This document shows positions 12,901-24,363 of a stretch of 64,000 bases of DNA, piece by piece. This DNA is from Jacaranda mimosifolia (taxonomy: Eukaryota > Streptophyta > Magnoliopsida > Lamiales > Bignoniaceae): assembly GCA_018894105.1 (NCBI GenBank), contig CM032133.1, positions 14,832,501 to 14,896,500 on the forward strand, read 5' to 3'. Position 1 is the first letter of the stretch. Each line of letters opens with the position of its first letter. Both the position numbers and the translations under genes were made by a program. The notes under the pieces are model-generated. The model searched no databases. It was not told the DNA's origin and saw nothing but the letters and a program-made list of their open reading frames with translations.

Positions 12901-14294
12901 AAAGTTATATGTGAAACAGTTCCTTATATGTTCTTCCATTTTATATCAATTTTTTGGCAATTCCTATTATGGGTTTTGGAATGCATGTAGACAAACATTA
13001 CTGTAGAGTGATTCATTTTTCTGAGGTGTTCTTTTTTTTTTTTGGCCTTTCTTGTTTTGGTTGGCTATTTTGATTCATCTTTTGATTATACAGTGTTCTG
13101 TTTGGCATCTTACCGATAACTTATTTTTCCCTGGAATCTGCCCTTGGCTTGCTGTATTCTATCTTCACTTGGTTCATCTTTTCAGCAAAAGTTTTCCAGA
13201 GTCTTCTGCACCTGATTCATTCTTCTGATATAATTTCTCCGTTCTGGTGCTTGTAGCCCTTCAATTGTCTGTGCAAGACAGTGCAGCAGATCAATCAAAC
13301 CAGACAGATGTGAATAAGCTGTTGGCAGATCAATCCTTTGTGTCCTCCATCCTGGCTTCAGTAAGTCTTGTATTATCTTCTTTGTTTAACTGTCATGATC
13401 AACATTAATCATGAATCCGTAACATATTACATGAAATGGAATAACACTGAACTACCATATCCCTATTTTTTACAATCATGGTTCATTTGCTCAAGCAGCT
13501 TCCAGGAGTTGATCCAAATGATCCTCATGTTAAAGATTTGCTTGCTTCCATGCAGAGTCTGTCTGAGGTGAGTTAAGTTGTTGATGCTAATAGAAGCCAT
13601 TGAAATTTTATTTACTTGTAACATTTTTAACTTAATGAAGTTATCTCTTTCTCTAATACTGCTATTGCAGTTCAGTCTGACAATGCTTTACAAGTATACA
13701 TTATGGACTGATGAGTTCATATGACCCCCCTGTATAATCTGGAAATATGCTGATTGTTGAGATTTTTCTTTCAACAAAAAATAAATCTATGTCGAAAACT
13801 TGCCATGTTACTGTTTGTTGCTCTGTACGATTTTAAATGGTTTATAAGATCCTTTTTGCACAATTTTTCATCTTTCCTGTTTGGTTTCCTCTTTTACATT
13901 GGTTGATATTGGAAACATATAATCACATGTAAGGTGAGGAAAGATTATTCATGTTATGTTTGTAACTTCAAATATGTTGTCCTTGGAACCACCATAAGAA
14001 AAGGATGCCAAAGCTGGTTTTTTCTTTGCTTTGGTCTGGGCATCATAAAAATAATTGAGTAGGGCAGCAACAAAGTGGTGTCTATGATCTATTAATCAAA
14101 CCAATAATAACTTTTTTTCTTTTTCTTTTTTCTCTTTTTTCCCCCAATTTTACACTAGAGTTGCTCAAGTGGAAGTAAGCACTGTTCACTTGCATTCTAG
14201 TATGTTATCGTATTTCTTGATTTGTTATTAATATTGATGGTTCCAACAGAACAAGGATGAAGACAAGGCTTCGAAAGACGAGGAAAAGAAGTGA
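6925..14294 (+). CDS. RPN10: 26S proteasome non-ATPase regulatory subunit 4 (RPN10), ubiquitin receptor
   Basis: Ten coding exons with GT-AG borders: 6925-6936, 7046-7159, 7314-7419, 7808-7922, 8012-8221, 8313-8622, 9725-9848, 13257-13360, 13499-13567, 14250-14294; the lengths sum to 1209 bases, 402 residues plus stop. The N-terminus ([20 protein letters not shown]) is the hallmark of plant RPN10. Residues 1 to about 190 form the von Willebrand A domain that docks on the 19S particle. A nine-alanine tract is at 201-209. Three ubiquitin-interacting motifs follow: UIM1 about 225-241 ([13 protein letters not shown]), UIM2 about 291-306 ([13 protein letters not shown]), UIM3 about 325-340 ([12 protein letters not shown]). 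The C-terminus is lysine/glutamate-rich (ends DEEKK). RPN10 delivers polyubiquitinated proteins to the proteasome in nucleus and cytosol; in Arabidopsis UIM1 binds ubiquitin and UIM2 binds ATG8 for proteasome autophagy. Arabidopsis RPN10 is 386 residues, so this is a normal, intact copy. The first exon codes only four residues. Confidence 0.97.
8623..9724 (+). other. RPN10: RPN10 intron 6 with an internal duplication
   Basis: A 1.1-kb intron between the exons carrying UIM1 and UIM2. Reading through the donor gives about 17 more residues and then a stop, which would leave a protein with UIM1 only. About 9215-9375 and 9370-9555 are diverged tandem copies: each holds GAATTGG...AGGGAC(T/A)GAAAGCTTG followed by a GAGAG..ACTTACTGGTCCTA block. 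Confidence 0.85.
9849..13256 (+). other. RPN10: RPN10 intron 7, 3.4 kb, splits UIM3
   Basis: The longest intron interrupts the alanine codon inside the UIM3 core (L330/A331/L332). It contains TA and TG simple repeats at about 11300-11345 and otherwise unique AT-rich DNA; no transposon ends were recognised. If it were retained, the protein would stop nine codons into the intron and lose UIM3 and the C-terminus. Confidence 0.85.
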
Positions 14295-14860
14295 ACTAGC
14301 GATAGTTAATGTCCATGTCAGGTGTGATTTGAAGCTTTTACCAATTTAGTCAGTTTGGACTGTACCGTCTTGATAATGTTTGTGTTTATTTTTCCCCCCT
14401 GTTTTCTGACTTTTGGATGCCCCTTGTCATGCGATCAAGCTTTTAATCTGTTAAGCTAAATGGGAACTTCTGTTGCACAGGTCAAGCAATCTTCTATGGA
14501 GGTATGGGCTTCTGCAGGGGTCCTGGTTTTCCCTCATGGTGATCGTTGTCAATCAGAAGGATGATGGCATGAACAATCTCATGTTATGATGTGGACATGT
14601 GAACTGTTCTAGCATGACACAATGAATTTGGATTTATTCCTTCTTGAATTTATGCCGAAAGATAATATCAATGGAAATATACGTATAAAACGATTTACTC
14701 AATTGTTCCCTGAAACTTCTCTGCCACCGGGTGTTAAGCACGTCTTTCTGTTGCTGCAGACGTTGCGGTGTCTATTTTTGCATGTACTTCGGTTAATTTA
14801 AGTTGATCCATTTCACTTCTATACTGAAATGCTTCCATTGTGAAAATTGAATACAACCAC
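14295..14860 (+). other. RPN10: RPN10 3' untranslated region with a probable intron
   Basis: After the stop a CAG/GTGTGA donor at 14321/14322 and a TTGCACAG acceptor ending at 14480 frame a 159-base candidate intron in the 3' UTR. The UTR probably ends near 14650-14720, where AATATCAATGG and other A-rich near-upstream elements occur. The exact polyadenylation site is not determined. Confidence 0.5.
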
Positions 14861-16400
14861 TATTGGCTTCTTTTATCATTGCACGCCATGCGAGAAAATG
14901 GGTAAATGTTGCTACACCTGTTCAAGATTTTGTCATTGTGCCAACTAAATTGGATCATCGAGGCCCGATTCAATGTTTTTATTCAAGGACGGTGGAGTTG
15001 TTTGAATCAGAAACGGTGGATGGCTGCGTCCGATTTGATAATCCTTCTCTTCCCAATTTAGGATTTACTTTGACGTGGCATGCTCTTAGAATGAGAGCAA
15101 GGGTGAAAGTGGGCTGGATTAAATATAAATTTAAATAGATGGATGGAAAATTAATTGGCTCCAAAATAAATTGAATTGGATTCAAAATTAGTATAATGCC
15201 AAAAAAGTTTCTTCTAATACGTTTTGTTTATAGAAAGAAGTTGATTTAAAAGATAATAATAATAAGTTTTATACTTTATTAAATATACAATTTAACAGTA
15301 AAGAAAATGAGAAAAAAAATCTCAACTTAGCCTATCATTTAAAAATATATCTCCTTCAAACAAAAGCATGGAACAAGTGCTATGCTTGCTAATTATATTC
15401 CCTCTATTTTACTAATAGTAAACCCTATTACATTCGGTATTGTGAGCTTATTTTTACTATATCTCTTATTATGAAAAATTTTCTGAAGATTTTCTATTAT
15501 TTTAGAATTTCATGAATATAAATTTGATCTAATTGCAATCGTTTATAATAATCAATATTTTTCAAAATTTGAATTTATAGAATTTTTTCAATATTTAGAG
15601 TTAGCTGTGTTATATTTTTATTTTAATTGAGAGAGTATTTTTGTAGGAAAAAATATTCATTTTAGGAAATGAAATTTTATGTTGAGATATTTTAGCAGAA
15701 AAAATGAAAGTGATAAATATGGGAATGAATTAAACAGGTCACACAAAAAATAATTTTACTTATTTAAGTTTTAATTACAAATGTAAACAAAAGTTATATC
15801 AAAATAGAATATTTAATGGCTCCAATTATTCTTCAAACGCTAAACTGACTTTTTCTCTATTTTATAGTGAATTGTGCACACGATACTAGAATACCTGGTA
15901 TCTCCTAATGTTATTTATATTACAACGACAGTCCACATACTATGAATTTAAAAAAAGAAGAAGAAATAAATAGCCAAAAAGCAACAAAGAAATCTATTAT
16001 AGTGAGGGTCCACTTTAAATAGTGATGATTAATTTGAAAGGCTCGTTTTATTATGGTAACGGGATGGCTAAGTTTGAAACTTGATTTTCTGATTGCACCA
16101 TTCATGATATGTAATACTTGATAGGCCTTCAATTCATTGCGGATTCTATCAAATGAAGCCTTATCGATAAAAGTTAAAACACAACGAGCTCTTACATTAT
16201 CCCCTTCTCTGGATTAGTGGTCCCATAAATAAATTTGCTCTGAAATTGTACAGAACTAGCTAGGGATAGGAGAGAAAATATTACTGCAATATTACAATAT
16301 CAAAATACAAATACATAAGAATTTAGAGAAATAAACAAATACAAACAATATGGTGCCTTTATGTTTTTTAGCTCTGTGCAAGACAAAATCCACCTATAAC
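14861..16400. other. intergenic stretch, nothing recognised
   Basis: A 91-codon open frame at 14863-15138 has no recognisable domain and no promoter context, and I do not call it a gene. The rest is AT-rich without repeats or RNA genes that I can support. Confidence 0.5.
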
Positions 16401-16403
16401 ACA

Positions 16404-19400
16404 TGTAGTGTCACACCCCAAAATCAAGCCATGTGGCCTAGTCTCGAGGCATTGAACTCGATCTCAAATAAAAATATATCATTTCTCTAAAATTATGATC
16501 TTAAATATAAAAAAAAACTTCAACATTCATAATAATTCAAATAATTCTAGCAACATAGAAACTAAAGATGCCCAATATTCTTCCCTCAACTAGAAAAGAA
16601 TCTTTAAAGGAGAAGAACTAATTTGCCAACATGGCAATAAAGCTAAACCTACTGGAAAGTCTTCATTCCAAAAACAAACCTTCAATTCCGGTCCTCGTCA
16701 GAAGCAGGTTCAACATCCTCACTAGGGCCAAGATACAGGTCTGCCAGAAGGAAGTTAAAGAAGAAAACGACTGTGAGTAAAAGACTCAGAAAGTACCAAG
16801 TGTGTGCAATGTGAGTTCTGGAATTAAAACCGTTTGTACAGTGAAAATGTTCAAGAATTCGTACAGTGAAAATATTTGAGCAAAGAAAACATAAATGGAA
16901 TTCATAAAATAGTTTAGCAGTAACAGTCAAGAAGTTTAATAACAGTCAATTAGTAACAAGTTAAGAATATTATAAACAATCAAGCAGTATCTAGTTAAGA
17001 GTTTAATAAACGGTTTTCTTAAACTAACAACTTAAATACAATGATCAAACAATGTTTGCTGTAGCCAGTCAACCTCATGGCTCCCACCGTAACAGACCCT
17101 TATCGCTCCGGGTAAGGTGCAACCTTACCAAAACAGTACCCGAGTGTCCCCAAGAATTCCTACGACCCACCTCGGCCACAAACAACTTCTGTTGTGCGCT
17201 GGGGGGATTAGGCCATGGGGGCTTGGTATTCAACTGGCTAGCCTGCTGCTGCCAGTGAAGTCCCTCGCACACCTAGACCAAGTAGGATCCATCTAACAGT
17301 AACAGTAACAGTAACATTAACAGTAATCAATTGATCATTGAGTTTAATTTGCTAGTCTAGAAGCATAAGAAAAAAAATCATAAAAGCATATGTTTTCTTT
17401 GATCCAGAAATAAAACAAGAAAAATAATTCTATTTGTGCGCAGTGAACTACATATATAGTGCAGTGTAAGTTGAAAACAAGTCACGAACAATTACATAAT
17501 AGCATATATCCTTCTGGGTTTTGAAACATACAATATATAGTATTTATAGGTTTAGACACTCACCATACATATCGACTGAATCAAGGACCAATTTTGATGT
17601 GTAAAGTCTCAAATCACCTGCTCATACAAAATAATATTTGACTTAATTAACATTTAGATCCATTATGAATAATAGCTACCCATGCTGATTCTGCCCACAG
17701 TAACTCATCCTTATCTTCAATTCTATTCATTAACTCTAACCTCTAAATTAATTATTTCTGAGGAATTAACATAGTAATTAAATATTATTTAGTTATAGAC
17801 TTAATTAGTTAAGACCACGATGACAATCCTTAATCCTTTAGTTTTTCTAAAGTTGAGTTTCCAAATACGAGTGGAAAATAATTATTAAATATAGTACCAT
17901 ATGGAAATTCAATTTGTAAATGAAAAAAGAGTATTTATAATTATGTTTGTGTATATATTAACATAAATATACATATATAAGTATATATATAAAACTTTTT
18001 TTGTATAGCATATTGTAAGGGCACCATATGCATGTTGAATTATCTTAACCCTATAATCCTTAATCAAAATTGTATGATATTAGTTACTATTGAAAACAAA
18101 AGTGGAATTTTCACACAAGCTAAGAACAAGAAAAAATCCCCTATAGTTAAGTTATATGTGCAATTTACTTTTGTTGTCATAGCTATATCTAGGATTGATT
18201 GTATCCATGTTCTTCTCCTAAAGAAACAATAAAGATTAAAATTAGATAGTTTAATAGTAATTATTTTGTTACTTACTAAATCAGCATAAGTCCACAAAAA
18301 TTCATCAACTTCTCCATCATTTATCATAGGCTCGAACTCGGCAGAATTTTGAACTTGAGATTTTGTTTTCAATCTTTGGTTGCGGTGTTTGATGAATTCT
18401 TGGGGAAATCGTGGAGGAATAGAAGATCGTCTCTTACGGAGCGACATTCTTCAAGGGTGGGCCGAGATAGTCTGGAAAGGGACCTTGGACGGTGGCGCAG
18501 CTGCTGTTTGTATCTATAAATTCCCTTAACCCACTTGACTATTTAGCAGAGATCCAAAATAAATTCTAGCACCCAAATGAGTCACACTTTGGCTGTATAA
18601 ATATTTAATTCTACCAGCTGATAATTCCTATGGTTAAAACATTCAGACTCAGCCTTACATTGAATTACTAACTTAAGAGACAACAGTTACCAATCCACAA
18701 CTCCTGATAGCTAAGCAAAGGTTCAATCTTCAATCCAATCTTGAGACGGCCTTACTCCCAGTAGCTATCCATATAAATTTTCTCTCGTTCATTCTCATTC
18801 TCGATCAAATTATTCCCTGCATTCTCCTCAGTTGAACCATATTCCAACAAATACCGATACTTTCCCTTCCTTTTCCGATTCACTTTGTCCATTATTTTCT
18901 AGAAGCACTCATTATCCTCACTTGTGTACTTCCAAAAGAAATTCATCAAGCGACAAAAAAATATCTACTAGTTCTACTCCTCCATCACTATTGCCATCAA
19001 GTTCATCATCTATAAGAAGTTCTTTATTCTCATTATAAAAAAGAGGGAGTAATAGAAAGATTCTGGACGAACCAGGGGTTGCAGTGGTGGAGTGGAGCAA
19101 AGCATCGATGATGGAGTCTCCAGTTTTTTGTTGGCGGTGGCGTTATCGGATGATTACCAGGTTACGGGTGCGAATAACTTGCAGCCAGTCGAGGCGATCG
19201 CGCAACTTAGGAATGTCAGGGAAGAAATCTCACTTAATGATCTCTTGATGAAAGTGACGTACATATCCTTGTCCAGAATGGTGGGACTGTGGGTGGCGCT
19301 TTTGGGTGATGGAATTCTTTCTTGAAGAGCAGAAGAAGCGTTCGCTTTGAGGAAAGTAAATACTTGGGATTGGGTAGCTACCTTGCTGAAACCCTGTGGG

Positions 19401-19763
19401 ATTTTTTCCCTTTTATTGTTGTAATAGGGTTTATTTCTAGGAGTTATATATATATATAATTTATAAGGGAAGTGGTTTAATCAATTAAGACTCTAATTAA
19501 TCTCTTCCTCAGACTAGGATAATTCCATTAGAATAATAAGTCCTATAACTAATTACTTGTACTCCTAGTAATATTATAAATTAATAAAGAAGAGTAAAAT
19601 TTTCTATAGATTTCATAGTAGTAAATAAATTTCATATAATAATATAATCAATTAAATATGATACGAAATTCTTAGGCATTATTTTTTCAAAATAATAAAT
19701 AAAATAAAATAAGGCAAAATAATCAATTAAATGGGAGATAAAATTGTGGGGCATTACACGTAG
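16404..19763. mobile_element. probable solo LTR of a long-LTR gypsy element
   Basis: The unit 16409-19758 (3350 bp) begins TGTCACACCCC and ends GGGGCATTACA, the terminal pattern of the long LTRs at 19808-22797 and 37396-40426 (TGYAAYGCMCCG ... TTACA). It is flanked by TGTAG (16404-16408) and CGTAG (19759-19763), a 5-bp duplication with one mismatch. No internal retroelement region is attached, so it looks like the product of LTR-LTR recombination. The termini resemble those of Del/Tekay chromoviruses, an inference from end sequence and length only. It also contains exon-like segments on the minus strand. Confidence 0.6.
16682..18447 (-). pseudogene. possible spliced minus-strand gene inside the solo LTR
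   Basis: Three exon-like pieces share the minus strand. Piece A, 18447-18277, starts with ATG, encodes 57 residues (MSLRKRRSSIPPRF...) and ends at a consensus donor GTAAGT. Piece B, 17617-17564, is preceded by CAG and followed by GTGAGT, and is open in one frame (DLRLYTSKLVLDSVDMY). Piece C, 16740-16682, follows a CAG acceptor and, joined to B in phase, reads DLYLGPSEDVEPASDEDRN then stop. B and C fit each other exactly. A ends in phase 0 whereas B needs phase 1, so an unseen small exon, another donor or a frameshift must lie between. I recognise no domain. It may be a captured gene fragment or a spliced leader of the element. Confidence 0.35.
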
Positions 19764-19807
19764 TATTCAACTGGATGTGTGTCGGACATGAACATAGCCT
19801 CGATACG

Positions 19808-22797
19808 TGCAATGCCCCGATCGGAAGGCGCTTCCTCTGGATCGGTATGCTACTCCTTCTATACCACAAGTCTCCTGAATAACAGACAATACATTTATGA
19901 AAATCTAAAGTATTTAATTTCTACAAGCGACATCCAACAAAGGTGCGACTATAAATCGAAATATCATAAATCACGCGCTGCTTTTTTACCATCTTTATTA
20001 CCTTATGTATCACTTGGGTTAGTCTATCTTTGTAACTAGGCCTTATCTAGGGTAGAGAATGAAAATAAATAGTACAAACAAGGTAAGTCCGAATGACTTA
20101 GTGAGATATTGTAGCGATAATAATAGTGAAAACTTCACAAATATTATGTAAGGGGCATATAGAGGCATTAAAGTTTCCAAAAGTTGTTAGAGAGGATTTT
20201 AGTGAAAGTTTCAAGTGATCCATCCTACCATCATCCTATATCGGTGATGAGACTTCACAAATATTTGAGTTTCAAAGCATAAACATCAAGCTAATACCAA
20301 TTACAATTTAACAAACAATTTCAAGTAAAAGCTGTTGGTGGTTCTCCTACTTTGTCACTCTACTTTCGAAAACATGAAAATCCTTATTCCTCCAAGTTTT
20401 GAGTGATATCGGCACAGATACTCATACGTTAGGCATGGCTAGCCGCATGTCTTATCTCGTTCTAGACAGCTACCTCCGGCTAGTTTATGAGTAGGTATTA
20501 TATATACATGGCATATGGGTATCAGGCCGAAAGATCTATCACCGCGGACCGTCTTTCATAACCAATCCCAGAGCCTACCCCCAAGGGTATTAATCATATT
20601 CATATATGTCTATAGCAAGTCCAACATCAATTTAAATAACACATGAATTTGCCATGATAAGCAAGCAATTAATCAATTAATATTGAGATAATCTCAGGGT
20701 AGTAGTTATGGCAAGATTAGAACTTGTATTTCAAAATCCATTTTCCAAACATAATCGCCAATATCACATGGGATCGTAAATCAATATCACATGGGATCAT
20801 AAATCACAATCAAATAAGGGTCATATTCAGTGCAAAAGGGTGATGTGTGGTAAGTTTCTCAACATGTAAATTGGAAGAAATCAAGCAACCAAGATATATA
20901 ACGAGTATATATTCTCTTTTCCCAGAAAGAAAATCTCATATTATTGAGTATGAACTCACCTGACAAATGCAGAGGAATTTCTAGTCATATGGTCGCTTAG
21001 GTCCTAGCTTCGTAGTCAAATCGAGAATTGTTATAAGATAACCCGAGTCATCATTCTATCAATCCTCTGATTCTTAAATATAAATATAGTTAATATGTTT
21101 ATGAAACTTAAGGTTATTCTGATACAATCCCGGTAATCTTGGTTTCATATCCAAATGCTTAAGACAATTAATGTGGTAACCCTTAACTAGTCAGTTGATA
21201 AAGACATTACTGATACAATTTACATTATTGTGGTCTCGTTTAGGGTTTCAATATTCAATAGGTATTTGTTGCTATAACACTTGAGTTCAAATTATATCTT
21301 ATCTTAATTGAACTTGGTTATCTTATTTTAAAATTTCAAGCTAATCTAAGTATAGGTTACCAAAGGTAATCTTGAGTGGCTAACCCCAACAACTATATTC
21401 ATCACTTCACATATTTTATAGTTACGTAACAAGGGTCCAGATTCTTAAATTTGTTAGGTCGTCCAGGTCTATTAGGTCCAAGTCCGATAATTTATTTTGT
21501 TCTAACATTCATATGACTAAGTCTTTGGGTTATACTCAAGTACATTTTATTCATAGCATACCATGTTATCGACTAAGGACATAAGTCTAAATCGATATTC
21601 CTTAAGTTAATAAGCTTAGGTCTCATAATCAGTAGGTTAAATTACATTTTAATAATCTTAGTTCATATTGTAGTTAGGCATTGATTCAAAAATTTAATTA
21701 TATTAAATAAATTAATCGAATTAAAATTCAATTATTGAAATTTACCCAAATTGGATCGAATTGTGAACCAATCTCAAGTTGGGAATATCCCAAATGAGCT
21801 CAAAATCACACATTTTGAGCTCTCTGCCAAGTTGTTGCCGCAACGTGGCCACCGTGATCCATCACTAGAGGTGGAGTTGGCCACATCTAAAGACGCGTCT
21901 CATCTCAACGATGCCAAAATATCGATCGATTGGCCATTTAGAGCCGCGACGATGCCCTAATGCCACCATATGCCACCGACTCAATTACTCATTCACCAAT
22001 CACCTAAAACTTGAATTGAACCTATCAATGGATTCCCCCCCACACCTGAGCCTATTAAAACTCTCCAAGCAATTTCTCAATCTAGTCGCCGGAATGGCAA
22101 AACCCACCATCCTGAAATAACTGCCGGCGTTACTTCTTCATTTCGGTGATATGTTCAATATTTTGGTGAGTTTAAGGTATGGACATGTTCATCTCGTTGA
22201 GTAGAGTAAGCTAATGGTGTTAGATTTGGGTTTTATGGTCGAGTTTGGGCACAGGTAGTTGAGGTAGAGTTGGGGTGTGCAAATGAGAATTTGACAAAAT
22301 CCTGTCCTTAACCATATATATATATAAATCCATTTTTCAAATTTTCAATCTAACCCCTAAATCTTTCCACCGCTTTCAGTTGGATCCTTTGAATTTTTAA
22401 CCGACTTCAAATTGGCCCCATTCTTTCAATTTAGCCCCAAAGTTTTATTTTTTGCTTATCTGTCTCCCCAATATTTAGGTTGTCAATCAATCAAGTCCTT
22501 ATTCTATTTACAATTGAGTTCGCAAAGTTTTATTTATCACATATTGACCCCATATACTATTAATTATAAGCAATTAAGTCCAAATTAATTTATTTTAAAA
22601 CCCTTAAACTTTTATTCTTCTCTCATTAACCCTCTAACTTTTATAATTTTAGACAATTAAGTCCTCTTTTTTTCAATTTAATTCCTTGATTGTCAATATT
22701 AAATTCTAGACTTTAGTTAAATCTAATTCAAAATTAATCTAGCCAAACTTAATGATTTCATATTTTATTTTAGGATTTCAAAATTTGGGGTGTTACA
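19808..22797 (-). repeat. 3' LTR of the long-LTR gypsy element
   Basis: 2990 bp, starting TGCAATGCCCCG and ending GGGGTGTTACA. It aligns along its whole length with 37396-40426, for example at the CTCCTGAATAA, GTAAGTCCGAATGACTTAG and AAATCTCATATTATTGAG blocks. The open frames inside it (around 19.8 and 21.8 kb) are LTR sequence, not genes. Confidence 0.9.
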
Positions 22798-22812
22798 ACT
22801 CTCCCCTGTTAA
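22798..22812 (-). other. polypurine tract of the gypsy element
   Basis: On the minus strand the bases just before the 3' LTR read TTAACAGGGGAGAGT, a purine-rich primer for plus-strand DNA synthesis, directly abutting the LTR start at 22797. Confidence 0.75.
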
Positions 22813-24363
22813 GGGAATCGAGTCCCCAGATTCCACCTGACATATGAAAGATCTTGTAGTGTCATCACTTACTGTCTTACTATTCCCAAGGATAATTTTG
22901 TTGAGGATTCCTATCCCTTTCAATCCAATTGGTTCCACATATTCTTTTCTCCTATCTTGAGTGACTCTTACTTGTTGTAGGAAAGTGGAAATCCTTTTCA
23001 TTTACTGTTGTTTCTTCATCTACTCACTCTCACTTGAATATTTCATCCTTTATTAGGTGTTTAGAGTTGTCTTCAATGTCCTTTGTTCAGCAAGGTCATC
23101 TGTTTCTATGTCTCAAGTCTTTCTAATGTATGTGAGATTGTTTCCTCATGATCCCATATTCGTCTCAGACATAGGCATTTTTGATATTTTCTTAAGGTTC
23201 CCAAAGAAGGACTAATACCAAAATTAATTCATCTCTTCAATTCTCAAATTTCTTTATGCTACGCATTTATTCGAAGATTAATCCTTCTTCAATTATTTCA
23301 ATGAATGAATTTACGACACTAAGAAGATCATCTTTGACGCTAATTGTCATAGTCTAAGAACCTTTATTCCCGACATATCTTTCATGAAATTTTAATTCCT
23401 CTCAAGGAATAATGTGCTTCGCAATAATTCCAAATAGAACTTCACATTTGCAAATTGGATGTATAACTTTACTCCTCTTGTTCTTTTGATTCGAATGTCT
23501 ATACTTAGATAATATACTATAGCCTATATTTCTCCAGGAAGTTCCATTAGCTTGCAGGAGGGATTTTGGATTAGTGAAGCAACCCAAAGCGACAAGTCAT
23601 ATATTCTTAAAGGAATAATTATGCTTTCAAGATTTAAGTTTTCTTGGGGTAACTATAATCCTTTTCTTGTGATCTAACCTTTGGTGAGAGCATAAATGCA
23701 TAGAACAATTCTATACATTCTATAAGTGAAATAATAACTAGCACAAGCTAATTCTCTTCTTTATTTCATATGATCTCTTCATATCTTTTCCCATGTATTA
23801 AGATCGTCAATTCTTCTTATTTAAGTGAATCAACATATCCACTATCTAACAAAGGTCTTGAATACACCTATGGTATTAATGGGCAGAACCTAAAGGACTT
23901 TGTATTTCTGTCATATCTCCTATTTGCCTTCAATCATCTAAAGATCTTGGCTTTAGTAGGGTCATTTCGCTATTTCCCATGAGGTTACACGCCTTTGTCT
24001 GTACTTTACCTTCTTCCCAATTAATACTCAGATTATTACTTAACACATACTTGGTATTCCTGTAGGCCTCCATAATCTCAAGTGTAAATGTAGGATGACT
24101 CTTCTCTTGATTCCAAGTTCATCAGATGTCCTTAGTAGAATCATTGGAAATTGATCCTATAAATCAAAACATCCTATATATCATGTCCGCAAATGTTGTA
24201 GGATTCTGATCACCCAAATGACATTGTTTTAGTCCATAGTACCTAGATTATGAATAAGAAGTAATTCCCAATATACCTTTTCCACCAATTTCTAACTAAG
24301 AACGTTCTCAACTTAGTCCTACCTTAAGTAAACTTTACATTCTACACTGAGCCAAGTAACTTG

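Noticed and set aside
19803..24358. Open frames in the 19.8-24.3 kb region as possible genes
   Set aside because: They lie in the 3-kb LTR or in non-coding gypsy interior, are short, and their LTR counterparts near 37-40 kb do not keep the frames.
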